Origin: an uncultured Christensenella sp.
Lineage (GTDB): Bacteria; Bacillota; Clostridia; Christensenellales; UBA1242
Length of the DNA: 17,951 bases
Direction: 5' to 3'
Assembly: GCA_949295755.1 (NCBI GenBank)
Contig: CASFMG010000016.1
Location: 1-17,951, forward strand
Below, one piece after another: positions 1-7,571 of the stretch (position 1 is the first letter of the stretch; each line of letters starts with the position of its first letter). A program made the translations under genes and the position numbers. The notes under the pieces are model-generated. The model was given only the letters and a program-made list of their open reading frames with translations. It ran no database searches and was not told the DNA's origin.

Positions 1-51
1 CACCTCTATAATTCATTAAAAATATTATCATATTTTTAGTCTTTTTGACAA
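1..51 (-). promoter_or_regulatory. Promoter and ribosome site of a minus-strand gene beyond the left edge
   Basis: Read on the minus strand, TTGTCA (plus 46-51) lies 18 nt before TAATAT (plus 22-27), which carries the TGA extended -10 context. GAGGTG (plus 1-6) follows at the window edge, as expected for a ribosome binding site whose start codon lies just outside. The next gene to the left is therefore probably co-oriented with the coupling-protein gene but transcribed separately, because a terminator lies between them. Confidence 0.5.
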
Positions 52-103
52 ATATATTGTGTATATTTATTTAATATTTATTTTATTATTAGTTAAATAA
101 TAA

Positions 104-145
104 AAAAAATGTAAAAAATAAAAAATCCCTATTTATTAGGGATTT
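104..145 (-). terminator. Rho-independent terminator of the coupling-protein gene
   Basis: A perfect 9-bp stem (123-131 with 137-145) encloses a 5-nt loop. On the minus strand it is followed by a long U-rich run (complement of 104-122). It begins 17 nt after the stop codon of the coupling-protein gene. Confidence 0.8.
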
Positions 146-161
146 AATATTTTTATTAAAA

Positions 162-2132
162 TTAAAAATCAAAATCGTCTAAAATACTACTGCGTTTAAA
201 AACTTTTGCATTTCTTGCTTTAATATCATAGTATATTTTTCTTTCATCAAGGTGTTTACTTGGAACATATTCCTCTGCTGCTTTTCTTTGGTCAAGGACA
301 GGATTTTTAAAATATTGTGTCATTTTTGTTTTTATAGGTGGTTGACCATAAATTTTTACAATATTTACATCATATGGTAATTGCCCAAGTTCATAAGGTT
401 CAATTAGTGGTCTTGTTACAATTTGACTACCAATAGTTTTTGTACTTTCTTTATCATTTCTTTCTGACTGATTTTGTGAAACATTTTTTGTTTTCAAAGT
501 AACTTCGCCACACATTTTAGAAAACTCTTCTCTTGTTTTTTGATCTTCTGTTCCAATAAATATTTGTACATTACAGTTACCTTTTATTGTGTCCGCAACT
601 TCTTTTGTATATTTATTGTCAAGTTGACTATATGATTGAATAGCGAGTTCGAAATAAATTCTTCTAGAGCGTGCAACTGTAATTATGGTGTCCATTCTTT
701 CGATTTTTGGTAAGTTAGCAAATTCGTCAAGAATAAAGTAAACAGGTCTTTGAAGTTGTAAATTTGGTTTTTGAGAAGCAGTGTCAATTAATGTTTTGTA
801 CATTTGTGAAATACACATTGTTGCAATACTATGTCTACTTTCTTTTTCGTCTGGCACTTTTATAAATAGTACTGTTGGCTTATCTGTAAAATCATCAAAA
901 CTTACATCTGTTCCGCTTGTACAATAACAAATACCCATATCTTGGAAAACGGCGATTTTTGGTTGCAAAACACCCAAGTAACTTCGTGTTGTGTTTGGTG
1001 CATTGTTAACAACAGTGCTAGTTAGGGCAGGAACTTTTGAGAAATCACCTCTTCCGGTTGTGTATTGTTGCAAAGTTTTCATCATATTGTCGCCATCCGT
1101 ATCCCTGTATGTTGCAATTTTTACAAGGTTATAAAAATTAAATTTTTCTTTTGTCATTCCAAGTTCAGGATATAAACTATCTTCAAGCATAGCAAGCATA
1201 AGGCCATACAAATAATCTTGTGCGCCACGTTCCCATCCTTGATCAGTTTTGCTTTCGACTGTAACTATAGTACTACATATTTCACGAAGTTCATTTTCTG
1301 CTTCATTTATTAAAAATTGTTTTTTTGCTTCTAAATCTTGCATAAGTTTATCTTTATCAGGGTATGCAATTTTATTAAATCCATACCATTCGTCGCCATA
1401 TTTATCAGCGATAATTTTAAATCCACCAACTTCTTTTGGACTGGCACCTTTATATACTTTTACTTCTTCCTCAAGATGATGTGCTCGTGTAAACATATTA
1501 AACGAATGTTCCATAGGATTCCATCTCGTTGATGCATATGGATTTCGTAAATCAATTGTAATTATTCTATATCCTTCTTCACGAAGTTGAATGGAGTGGT
1601 TATTATATAATTCGCCCTTTGGGTCGGTAATAACCATACAAGGTTTTTCTGCAGAGTGAGCATACACTCTTATTGCGGGATCTATTACAAAAGTAGTTTT
1701 ACCAGAACCTGTTGTACCAATTATAAGTGTGTGAATAGGATTGTACATATTAATATGCATTTGACCATTTTTGTATAAACTTCTGATCATTACACCGGTT
1801 TTTTTAAGTCTAGGAAGTTGTCTCCAAGTTGTTGGCATAAATGCAGGATTTGTTAACAGTTCATTTTCTGAGACAAATCTTGCTTCATAATGTTGACTCA
1901 TATTTTGACCACTTTGAGTTTTTCCCGTGAAACCATCTTTATCATCTAGCCAAGTTCTATTTGTGGATGCTACATATAGCAAAATACCCAAAAGTCCCAA
2001 ACCGACAACAATTAATGTTACTGTATTTGTTAAAGCAGAAAAAAAATCAATTTTTTCTATAATCATTGATGCTATCACACCGACGATATAAATAACCACA
2101 AGTGCTATTACTGAATTTTTTAATTTCTTCAT
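162..2132 (-). CDS. VirD4/TraG-type type IV coupling protein (DNA-transfer ATPase)
   Basis: This 656-residue protein is a type IV coupling ATPase. In the family it recruits the relaxase-DNA complex or protein substrates to the secretion channel at the inner face of the membrane. The N-terminus has two hydrophobic segments (about 8-24 and 36-54). Walker A GTTGSGKT is at 139-146, the family motif DPKGE at 170-174, Walker B VYFILDE at 464-470, and the AIQS-x-SQLD motif at about 497-505. Length and motif order fit a complete VirD4/TraG-like protein of the Gram-positive/mycoplasma type. The start is supported by GGGGG (plus 2138-2142) five bases upstream. It is divergent from the pilin and channel genes at 2409-5203, consistent with one conjugation module. 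No relaxase is in view, so the cargo is unknown. Confidence 0.93.
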   Translation of the reverse strand: MKKLKNSVIALVVIYIVGVIASMIIEKIDFFSALTNTVTLIVVGLGLLGILLYVASTNRTWLDDKDGFTGKTQSGQNMSQHYEARFVSENELLTNPAFMPTTWRQLPRLKKTGVMIRSLYKNGQMHINMYNPIHTLIIGTTGSGKTTFVIDPAIRVYAHSAEKPCMVITDPKGELYNNHSIQLREEGYRIITIDLRNPYASTRWNPMEHSFNMFTRAHHLEEEVKVYKGASPKEVGGFKIIADKYGDEWYGFNKIAYPDKDKLMQDLEAKKQFLINEAENELREICSTIVTVESKTDQGWERGAQDYLYGLMLAMLEDSLYPELGMTKEKFNFYNLVKIATYRDTDGDNMMKTLQQYTTGRGDFSKVPALTSTVVNNAPNTTRSYLGVLQPKIAVFQDMGICYCTSGTDVSFDDFTDKPTVLFIKVPDEKESRHSIATMCISQMYKTLIDTASQKPNLQLQRPVYFILDEFANLPKIERMDTIITVARSRRIYFELAIQSYSQLDNKYTKEVADTIKGNCNVQIFIGTEDQKTREEFSKMCGEVTLKTKNVSQNQSERNDKESTKTIGSQIVTRPLIEPYELGQLPYDVNIVKIYGQPPIKTKMTQYFKNPVLDQRKAAEEYVPSKHLDERKIYYDIKARNAKVFKRSSILDDFDF

Positions 2133-2172
2133 TTATTCCCCCAAGATATTTTGTGCAATTATTTCAAAAAGA

Positions 2173-2201
2173 ATTTTACTTTATTTTTATTTGTAAGTCA
2201 A
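2173..2201 (-). promoter_or_regulatory. Promoter of the coupling-protein gene
   Basis: On the minus strand, TTGACT (plus 2196-2201) is 17 nt from TAAAAT (plus 2173-2178), close to the housekeeping consensus. The predicted transcript starts about 35 nt before the ATG. The rest of the divergent gap (2202-2301) is A/T runs plus a weak 7-bp inverted repeat at 2245-2262, with no gene. Confidence 0.6.
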
Positions 2202-2301
2202 TTAAATTATATTCATCATTTAAAATAAATAATAGCAAAAAGTAAATAATTCTTTAATTATTCTTTTTTTTTTAAAAAAATAAAAAATATATAAAAAATG
2301 T

Positions 2302-2330
2302 TTTACTATTTAAAAAATTTGTGATACTAT
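2302..2330 (+). promoter_or_regulatory. Promoter of the pilin-like gene
   Basis: TTTACT (2302-2307) is 17 nt from TACTAT (2325-2330), with TG at 2322-2323 giving an extended -10. It leaves a leader of about 70 nt before the ATG at 2409, which has a strong GGGAGG site at 2397-2402. Confidence 0.6.
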
Positions 2331-2408
2331 TAAATCGTAAATTAGTTTGCAAGATGCATAATATTTATATTTTTTGCAAATAAATAATTTAATTTTGGGA
2401 GGAAGATT

Positions 2409-2774
2409 ATGAATTTATTTTTGACAAAAATGACTACATATCTACTTGGCATGGGCAACACACTTTCTGGTGTTGATGATTTACCAGCAGAGTGGGGTTG
2501 GGTTAAAAACATAGTAAGTGCAGTTGATACGCTTTTGTACCCACTTTTAATTGTTGTTGGTGCTTTTGGTATGATTTATGCAGTTGTTATCGGTGTCAAT
2601 ATGGCAAGGGCAGACTCTACTGAAAAAAGAGAAGAAGCCAAAAAAAGACTTATAAATGTTGTTGTTGGTCTTGCAATAATTATAGCACTTATATTGTTCT
2701 TCAAGTTATTTATCAACGAAATTTTACCGGCATTTGTTAGTCCAGTTGAACCAGATGCAGGAACCGGTGCATAA
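2409..2774 (+). CDS. Pilin-like type IV secretion membrane protein (VirB2/TrbC-like, Mbov_0395-type)
   Basis: A 121-residue protein with a polar N-terminus and two hydrophobic helices (about 41-66 and 84-106). A short Lys/Glu/Arg-rich loop (about 67-83) separates them, and the tail is acidic and Pro-rich. This is the layout of VirB2/TrbC-type pilin-like subunits and of the small protein called the Mbov_0395 family in mycoplasma and Firmicutes conjugative elements. In those elements it directly precedes a large channel protein, as it does here. The start has GGGAGG seven bases upstream. It has its own promoter and a strong terminator, so it can be made in excess over the channel protein, as a structural subunit would need. 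The family assignment rests on topology and neighbours rather than on a catalytic motif. Confidence 0.8.
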   Translation: MNLFLTKMTTYLLGMGNTLSGVDDLPAEWGWVKNIVSAVDTLLYPLLIVVGAFGMIYAVVIGVNMARADSTEKREEAKKRLINVVVGLAIIIALILFFKLFINEILPAFVSPVEPDAGTGA

Positions 2775-2790
2775 AAAAAATATAAATATT

Positions 2791-2816
2791 AAACTCGGAG
2801 ATTTCCGAGTTTTTTT
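2791..2816 (+). terminator. Terminator after the pilin-like gene
   Basis: A perfect 9-bp stem (2791-2799 with 2804-2812, core ACTCGGA/TCCGAGT) has a GATT loop and a T run continuing to 2816. It separates the pilin transcript from the channel gene downstream. Confidence 0.88.
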
Positions 2817-2902
2817 ATTTTTAATTTTTACGTTTAACTAAATTTTAATGTTTTATTTTTTTAAAAATAAATATATTTATTTTATAAAAATTTAAAAAAC
2901 TA

Positions 2903-2931
2903 TGTACATTTTACAAAATATTTGTTATACT
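2903..2931 (+). promoter_or_regulatory. Promoter of the VirB6-like gene
   Basis: TGTACA (2903-2908) is 17 nt from TATACT (2926-2931), with TG at 2923-2924. The start codon at 2966 has GGGAGA at 2955-2960. The promoter lies after the pilin terminator, so this gene can be controlled independently. Confidence 0.55.
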
Positions 2932-2965
2932 AACAACGAATAAATAACAATGTCGGGAGAAGATA

Positions 2966-5203
2966 ATGGATTTTTTAAATATAGAAGGTTTTATTCTAAT
3001 ATTTCCACATATATTTTACGGGTTGGTGTCAAATGCTTTAATGATGGTGGAAATTTTTCAATTTTTATTTAGAAAATTAGCGGGGCTCGATACATTTTAT
3101 TTAAACGGAGAAGAAATTGAAAAATCAGGCGACCTTGTTTTGCAAATCATTAAAAAAACTTTTTTCAGTGGTGAAAATAACGAATATAGTGTAATTGCTG
3201 TTACATTTTGGAGTATTGTAATTATTGCATCAATTTTATTATTTGTTACAACTATTGCTGCCATTATTAGAGTTGAATATTCTCCTAACAAAGTTAATCC
3301 TGGTGAATCAAAAAGTAAAGGTACAAGCAAGGGCAAAATACTTGGAAACTTTTTTAAAGCAATATTATCTTTTGTTGCTGTCCCAATTGCATGCTATTTT
3401 GGATTATATTTAGGTAATGCCGTTTTATTTGCAATTGATTCGGCTACGAGTTCAACAACTATAAGTTTTATCCAAGTTGATAATGACATTTACAACAAAC
3501 TAAAAAGTGAAAATGGTACATATGTCTATAATATATTTTTATCTTACGATGCTGTTCCTGCAAATACAATACCAATTGCTGGACTTGCTAATAGACTTGC
3601 ATTATATTCTGCTAACAGGACAAGAAATAGTAAAAATTATTATGAAACAGTTATTTTATACGAAAGTGCTGAAGAAGGGAAAACTACAAATTTTGATATT
3701 TTTAATATGGCTGATAACCAGAACGATGCTGCCGATTTAATTGATTCTTTATTCGCGATTAATGCAAGATTAAAAACTCCACAAGCACTTGATGGAAGTA
3801 AAGCACCCAAATCAAGTATAATGTGGGGAACACCAACAACAGAAATAGAGTATTTTAATAGATATAACATTGGGCTCGTAAATTACTATTATGATTTGTG
3901 GAAATACAATTGGATTTTAGCAATATTTTTTGTGATAATAATAGCAAAAACTATGATAGGTTTTACATTTGGAATGATAGGTCGTTTTTTCAATTTGTTG
4001 GCGCTTTTAATGGTTGGTCCTCTAGTTATGGCATTGATGCCAATAGACGGAGGGTCTGGTTTAACTTCATGGGGGAAAAATTTTGTTGATAAAGCAATAG
4101 GTGCTTATACAGCCGTATTTTCAATGAACATTTTGTTTATGATAATGCCAATATTTATGACTATAAAAATGTTTGGACCGGGATTTAGTGGTTGGAGTTT
4201 TATTGATTTGATTATTCAAATGATTTTGATAGGTGCTGCTTTATTATATGTGCCAAAAGTTGATGAAATTGTTGCAAAATCATTACATTCTAGTTCCATT
4301 TATGAAGAAGGTGGAAAATTAAGTGAACAAATGAGAAAAACATTTTGGGAACCAATTCAAAAAGCTTCAGGCAAAATTCAGGAGGCTGGTTATGAAATGG
4401 CGAAAGGAATTATGACTCGTGGTGATTCGTTGGCAGGAGCAAATCCTAGAAGTTTTGCTGGGAGATTAGGCTCATTGCTTGGTGCGGCAATAGGAAGACG
4501 AAGGGGCGGAGGCGGTTCAAATGATGGAAGTGGACCAGATAGTGGGAATGGTAAAAAATTGTCTAAAAGAGATTTAAAAAGGATAAATCAGTCTACCAAA
4601 ACACAATCTCAAATAAAAGAAGATGCCTTAAACAAAGTAGATAAAAATATTGAAAAAGAATATGATAATAATTTTAGCAAATTAGGAAATGATGCATACA
4701 AAGATTACCAAAATCGTGGTGGTAATATGTCCGAACAAGATTTCTTTGATAATACCAAGAAAGGTACTTATATTGACGCTGACCATCAATGGGGGGAAAT
4801 GAGCAATACAGATAGAAAACAATATGCGGACAAAAATGATTTCTTGCATAAATATTATGACATATACAATCCAAACAGAGTTTCAGAATTTTCTAACTGG
4901 GAGGAAAAAGGTAAAAATTTACAGAAATCAGATAAAGGAATTGGCAACAACAACTATACAACTTATGGAGATGTGCAAAGACAAATAGGTTCTAAAAAAG
5001 CATATGTTGAAAATCGTAGACAACAAGTGATGGAACAACTGAATAATGGTATTGCTAATATTGATGATAAAATTGCAAAGCAAGCCATAAGACAAATGGA
5101 AAAGGAAAATCAAAGAGCAATAAATGCCAGATTTAAAATTGTTAGGAATGGAAAATATAATCAAGCTCAGCAATATCTTAATATGACTCCAACTGAAAAT
5201 TAA
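2966..5203 (+). CDS. Large polytopic VirB6/TrbL-like conjugation channel protein (Mbov_0396-type)
   Basis: A 745-residue membrane protein resembling the Mbov_0396-type transmembrane protein of integrative elements, the likely counterpart of VirB6/TrbL. Hydrophobic segments lie near 8-30, 76-102, 130-158, 314-336, 340-360, 378-400 and 412-430. A hydrophilic, probably extracellular domain (about 160-310) separates two membrane blocks. From about residue 431 to the end the protein is polar and highly charged. That tail includes an Arg/Gly-rich hinge (about 510-520) and a Lys/Asn/Gln-rich, coiled-coil-like segment (about 530-745), probably cytoplasmic. Family members in channels contact the coupling ATPase and VirB4. 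The gene follows the pilin gene and has its own promoter. The start is supported by GGGAGA. VirB6 equivalence is inferred from size, topology and position. Confidence 0.82.
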   Translation: MDFLNIEGFILIFPHIFYGLVSNALMMVEIFQFLFRKLAGLDTFYLNGEEIEKSGDLVLQIIKKTFFSGENNEYSVIAVTFWSIVIIASILLFVTTIAAIIRVEYSPNKVNPGESKSKGTSKGKILGNFFKAILSFVAVPIACYFGLYLGNAVLFAIDSATSSTTISFIQVDNDIYNKLKSENGTYVYNIFLSYDAVPANTIPIAGLANRLALYSANRTRNSKNYYETVILYESAEEGKTTNFDIFNMADNQNDAADLIDSLFAINARLKTPQALDGSKAPKSSIMWGTPTTEIEYFNRYNIGLVNYYYDLWKYNWILAIFFVIIIAKTMIGFTFGMIGRFFNLLALLMVGPLVMALMPIDGGSGLTSWGKNFVDKAIGAYTAVFSMNILFMIMPIFMTIKMFGPGFSGWSFIDLIIQMILIGAALLYVPKVDEIVAKSLHSSSIYEEGGKLSEQMRKTFWEPIQKASGKIQEAGYEMAKGIMTRGDSLAGANPRSFAGRLGSLLGAAIGRRRGGGGSNDGSGPDSGNGKKLSKRDLKRINQSTKTQSQIKEDALNKVDKNIEKEYDNNFSKLGNDAYKDYQNRGGNMSEQDFFDNTKKGTYIDADHQWGEMSNTDRKQYADKNDFLHKYYDIYNPNRVSEFSNWEEKGKNLQKSDKGIGNNNYTTYGDVQRQIGSKKAYVENRRQQVMEQLNNGIANIDDKIAKQAIRQMEKENQRAINARFKIVRNGKYNQAQQYLNMTPTEN

Positions 5204-5231
5204 AAAAACAAGGTCGTTGACCTTGTTTTTT
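5204..5231. terminator. Bidirectional terminator between convergent genes
   Basis: ACAAGGTC (5208-5215) pairs with GACCTTGT (5219-5226) around a GTT loop. A runs precede the stem and T runs follow it, so it can act on both strands. It immediately follows the stop codon of the channel gene and touches the stop codon of the PRC-barrel gene, so the two convergent genes share it. Confidence 0.85.
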
Positions 5232-5928
5232 AATAAACACTATAAAAAAGTTCGTTTAATTTTTCGTGTTGTTTTGCTATCATTATTTGTTTTGGTGTGA
5301 TTGTTTGATTTTGTTTTAAAATAAGTTCGTTATTTTTTCCAACAATATCTTTTGTAAGATGTTTGCCAAGTAAAATATCACTATTTACAGTTATTTTTGG
5401 TGGCATAAGTGTTACAGTTGAAGGATTTATTTCTTCCATTTTCATTATGCTTACAGTAAGGTTGTTTAAAACTTCTTCATTTTGTTTTGATTTTTTAGGT
5501 TTAAAATTTTGCATTTTGGCATCTTCGCCAACAATAATAGAATGTGAAATATGCATAATTTGCTTAATAGAAAACTTTTGTTTGTTGGTTACAAAAAATT
5601 TCACAAAATAATTTTCATCAATTTCTATGTCGCTCAAAAAATCATAGTTTGCTCCATTTATTCCAACAACTTGTTTGCCGAGTGGAGATAAAGGTTTGTC
5701 CAATAAAAAATTATTCGTTATTTTTGATGAGTTTTTTATAGTTATATAGTCATTTAGTCCAAATATGTTTTGCGTTTTTAAATAGTATTCATTTTCATCT
5801 TGGTCAAAAAAATAAAAACCTAAAACCCTTTTATATTTTTCATCAAAAGCAACATCGTGTACCGTGCCTAAAAATTTTGCGTCATAGATAACAAAAACTT
5901 GTTTTCCAATTATTTCAGATAGTTTCAT
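5230..5928 (-). CDS. PRC-barrel domain protein
   Basis: A 232-residue soluble protein with no signal peptide. Residues 1-70 form a PRC-barrel-like beta domain: it opens MKLSEIIGKQVF and contains LGTVHDVAFD and a later VLGFYF strand. A second, more diverged copy seems to span about 78-137 (SPLGKQVVG, then SDIEIDENYFVKFF). The C-terminal part (about 180-232) has LLGKHLTKDIV followed by a TITPKQIMIAKQ helix, which I do not recognise. PRC barrels are small adaptor domains found in RimM, in photosynthetic reaction-centre subunit H and in several Firmicutes proteins of unknown role. No catalytic residues are evident. The start has a perfect AGGAGG (plus 5933-5938). The gene is divergent from the SPFH-domain gene, which hints at a shared envelope-related role, but that is inference. 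Confidence 0.75.
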   Translation of the reverse strand: MKLSEIIGKQVFVIYDAKFLGTVHDVAFDEKYKRVLGFYFFDQDENEYYLKTQNIFGLNDYITIKNSSKITNNFLLDKPLSPLGKQVVGINGANYDFLSDIEIDENYFVKFFVTNKQKFSIKQIMHISHSIIVGEDAKMQNFKPKKSKQNEEVLNNLTVSIMKMEEINPSTVTLMPPKITVNSDILLGKHLTKDIVGKNNELILKQNQTITPKQIMIAKQHEKLNELFYSVY

Positions 5929-5959
5929 TTTTCCTCCTAGAATAATTTATTATGCTTAA

Positions 5960-5974
5960 ATGAATATTATTCAT
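5960..5974. promoter_or_regulatory. Perfect 7-1-7 palindrome in the divergent promoter region
   Basis: ATGAATA-T-TATTCAT is a perfect 7-1-7 dyad between the PRC-barrel and SPFH genes. It ends two bases before the -35 of the SPFH promoter. The 7-1-7 geometry matches Fur/PerR-type boxes, although the sequence is not a standard Fur or PerR consensus. It could equally be a chance palindrome in AT-rich DNA. Confidence 0.35.
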
Positions 5975-5976
5975 AT

Positions 5977-6005
5977 TTGCATAATTTTACATATTATGGT
6001 ATACT
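5977..6005 (+). promoter_or_regulatory. Promoter of the SPFH-domain gene, giving an almost leaderless mRNA
   Basis: TTGCAT (5977-5982) is 17 nt from TATACT (6000-6005), preceded by TGG as an extended -10. Transcription should start near 6011-6013, only two to four bases before the ATG at 6015. There is no ribosome binding site. Confidence 0.55.
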
Positions 6006-6014
6006 TTTTGTGTT

Positions 6015-7037
6015 ATGGGAATTTTTAAAAACTTTAAAAATTTATTTTCAAGTGATATTCAGCCCGAGAAAAACGCTTTGAGTGGGCTTGTTTGTCCCTT
6101 TGCGTTAAAACATAATAAAATAAAAATAAACTCAAAGGTAATAGTTCCAAATGGATATATTTTTGTGATTGGTCATAATGGTAAGGCACTTGACCATTTT
6201 GGAGAAGGAAAATATATTTTAGCACCTGCAACGCTACCACAATGTTGTAAAAAATTAAAAATTCACAAAACCGATAAAAATAATAATATTAAAAAATCAT
6301 TTAAGGCAGAAGCATATTTTGTAAATATAGGCGACTATGAACTTAATTTTAAAACACAAGAAAAAGCAGAACTTGGAAGGCGAGCAACAGGAATTTTTAA
6401 GGTTGGACTAAGTGCAAAAACTTTGTTTAAAGTTGTTGATGCTAAAAAACTAATGGAAGCACTGCTTTATGAATACTCATATTTAAAACAAGGTGAAGCC
6501 GAAAAAATTATTGTTGCATATGTTTCGGATTTTGTTATTAATATACTAAATAAATTTAATTTTGCATTGTCGGAATTTATTTATTCTAATCCAATCATAG
6601 AGCAAAACCTTATAGCAGAGTTATCGCAAAAATTATCTAAATTGGGGATAATGTTATTAAATTTAAGTGAAATTAAATACATATTACCGAAAAAATATCA
6701 AAAAGACTATCAAAATAATCTTAAAACAAAAGAACAACAAAAAACACGAGATAACGAAGATATTGTTGAAAATGCTGAAACAAAACTAAAAGAAGATTAT
6801 GTGCCTTTTGGCAATATTGTCATTGAAGAATCAACAAAAGGCGATGTTATACCTAAAAATGAGAATGAGTTTGTGGGCGAACAACAAAATGACAACAATA
6901 AAGAGCAAGAATTTGTTGACCTTAATTTAGATAATTTGTATAAACAAGATAAAAAAGGCAAAGAATGTAAACTATGTGGTTATATAAATAACGAAGATGC
7001 AACAATTTGTGAAATATGTAAAAACAAACTAGATTAA
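6015..7037 (+). CDS. SPFH/band-7 family protein with C-terminal zinc ribbon
   Basis: A 340-residue protein. Residues about 30-230 look like an SPFH (stomatin/prohibitin/flotillin-like) domain of the type annotated in Firmicutes as virion-core-like or YdjI-like. It contains the beta-strand segment KVIVPNGYIFVIGHNGKALD and the conserved GRRATGIFKVGLSAKTLFKV stretch. A Lys/Glu/Asn-rich linker follows (about 230-310). The C-terminus is a zinc ribbon with Cys pairs at 318/321 and 332/335. Such proteins are thought to scaffold membrane or stress complexes, but the role here is unknown. No transmembrane segment is obvious. The start is chosen because no other in-frame Met lies nearby and the promoter sits directly in front. 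It is followed after 11 bases by the DUF1858 gene, so the two are co-transcribed. Confidence 0.75.
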   Translation: MGIFKNFKNLFSSDIQPEKNALSGLVCPFALKHNKIKINSKVIVPNGYIFVIGHNGKALDHFGEGKYILAPATLPQCCKKLKIHKTDKNNNIKKSFKAEAYFVNIGDYELNFKTQEKAELGRRATGIFKVGLSAKTLFKVVDAKKLMEALLYEYSYLKQGEAEKIIVAYVSDFVINILNKFNFALSEFIYSNPIIEQNLIAELSQKLSKLGIMLLNLSEIKYILPKKYQKDYQNNLKTKEQQKTRDNEDIVENAETKLKEDYVPFGNIVIEESTKGDVIPKNENEFVGEQQNDNNKEQEFVDLNLDNLYKQDKKGKECKLCGYINNEDATICEICKNKLD

Positions 7038-7048
7038 AAGGAGAGATT

Positions 7049-7246
7049 ATGAACAAGATAACAAAAGAATGGACACTTGGGGAAGTAATACAAGAAAATG
7101 ATGACCTGGCAGATGTTTTAATGGGTTTTGGTATGCATTGTTTTAGTTGTCCATTAAGTCAAATGGAAACATTGGAAGAAGCAGCAGAAGTACACGGCGT
7201 TGATATAGATTTTTTACTACAAAAACTAAATGAAGAAAACAAATAA
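7049..7246 (+). CDS. DUF1858 domain protein (redox-disulfide CxxC family)
   Basis: A 65-residue protein that matches the DUF1858 family, also described as the hybrid-cluster-protein-associated redox disulfide domain. The signature is MGFGMHCFSCPLSQMETLEE, with Cys31 and Cys34 forming CxxC, followed by the helix AAEVHGVDIDFLLQKLN. The pattern L-x-D-V-L-x-x-F-G-x-x-C-x-x-C is complete. The biochemical role is not established; a redox or metal-binding function is suggested by the cysteines. AAAGGAGAG lies just before the ATG. It is the second gene of the SPFH transcript, and the hairpin at 7289-7350 ends that unit. Confidence 0.88.
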   Translation: MNKITKEWTLGEVIQENDDLADVLMGFGMHCFSCPLSQMETLEEAAEVHGVDIDFLLQKLNEENK

Positions 7247-7288
7247 GACATAATAAGATTGAATAATTGTATTATATAACAAAATTAT

Positions 7289-7350
7289 CAGACTGTTGAA
7301 AAATAAGTGAGATTAGACAAAAAAATTTCAAAAGTCTGAGTTTTATTTTG
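7289..7350. terminator. Terminator-like hairpin after the DUF1858 gene
   Basis: CAGACT then TTGAAA (7289-7301) pairs with TTTCAA then AGTCTG (7326-7338), giving 12 bp with a single G-A mismatch and a loop of about 24 nt. TTTTATTTTG follows on the plus strand, and a T-rich stretch follows on the minus strand. It can end the SPFH-DUF1858 transcript and possibly the small minus-strand gene that stops at 7343. Confidence 0.55.
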
Positions 7351-7537
7351 TGTTTAATCTTTCGGATATTATAGTCAAAAGATTATTAGACACAGCAAGA
7401 AAAAAAGACCTGTATGTTTGAAGTTCTTTGGTTGTGCAGTTTTTAGAAAGTTCAACACTAAACAGTGTTGCAACTGATGTAAGTTCTTCGGGAGATAAAT
7501 CTTTCACATATATATTTATGATTAAAGTTGCAAGCAA
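7343..7537 (-). CDS. Possible small helical protein (DUF6774-like), uncertain
   Basis: An open frame of up to 64 codons with a predicted amphipathic-helix pattern. It contains KDLSPEELTSVATLF and, near the end, FFLAVSNNLLTIISER. The order of an acidic EEL helix followed by a hydrophobic helix with a LxTI-type ending recalls short Firmicutes proteins of the DUF6774 type, from memory only. The start is unclear: the first candidate is TTG at 7537, a GTG lies at codon 11, and neither has a ribosome site. The region cannot belong to the HD-domain gene on the other strand, because the promoter of that gene lies inside the 5' end of this frame. It may be a real small gene, a truncated remnant or a chance frame. 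Confidence 0.35.
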   Translation of the reverse strand: MLATLIINIYVKDLSPEELTSVATLFSVELSKNCTTKELQTYRSFFLAVSNNLLTIISERLNTK

Positions 7538-7556
7538 AGTGAATTATTGTTATAAT
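7528..7556 (+). promoter_or_regulatory. Promoter of the HD-domain gene
   Basis: TTGCAA (7528-7533) is exactly 17 nt from a perfect TATAAT (7551-7556), which carries TGT as an extended -10. Transcription should begin near 7563, leaving about nine bases before the ATG at 7572. This supports the shorter start and excludes the in-frame ATG at 7428. Confidence 0.65.
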
Positions 7557-7571
7557 AAAAATGGTGATTTT

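Noticed and set aside
45..73. TTGACA plus TATTTA as a plus-strand promoter near the left edge
   Set aside because: It would only drive antisense RNA into the coupling-protein gene, and the -10 is poor. The minus-strand promoter with a ribosome site at the edge explains the region better.
1249..1532. Plus-strand open frames opposite the coupling-protein gene
   Set aside because: They are shadows of a clearly coding minus-strand gene, with skewed composition and no ribosome sites.
7428..7571. N-terminal extension of the HD protein starting at ATG 7428
   Set aside because: The perfect extended -10 promoter at 7528-7556 lies inside this extension, no ribosome site precedes 7428, and the added 48 residues do not look like HD-family sequence.
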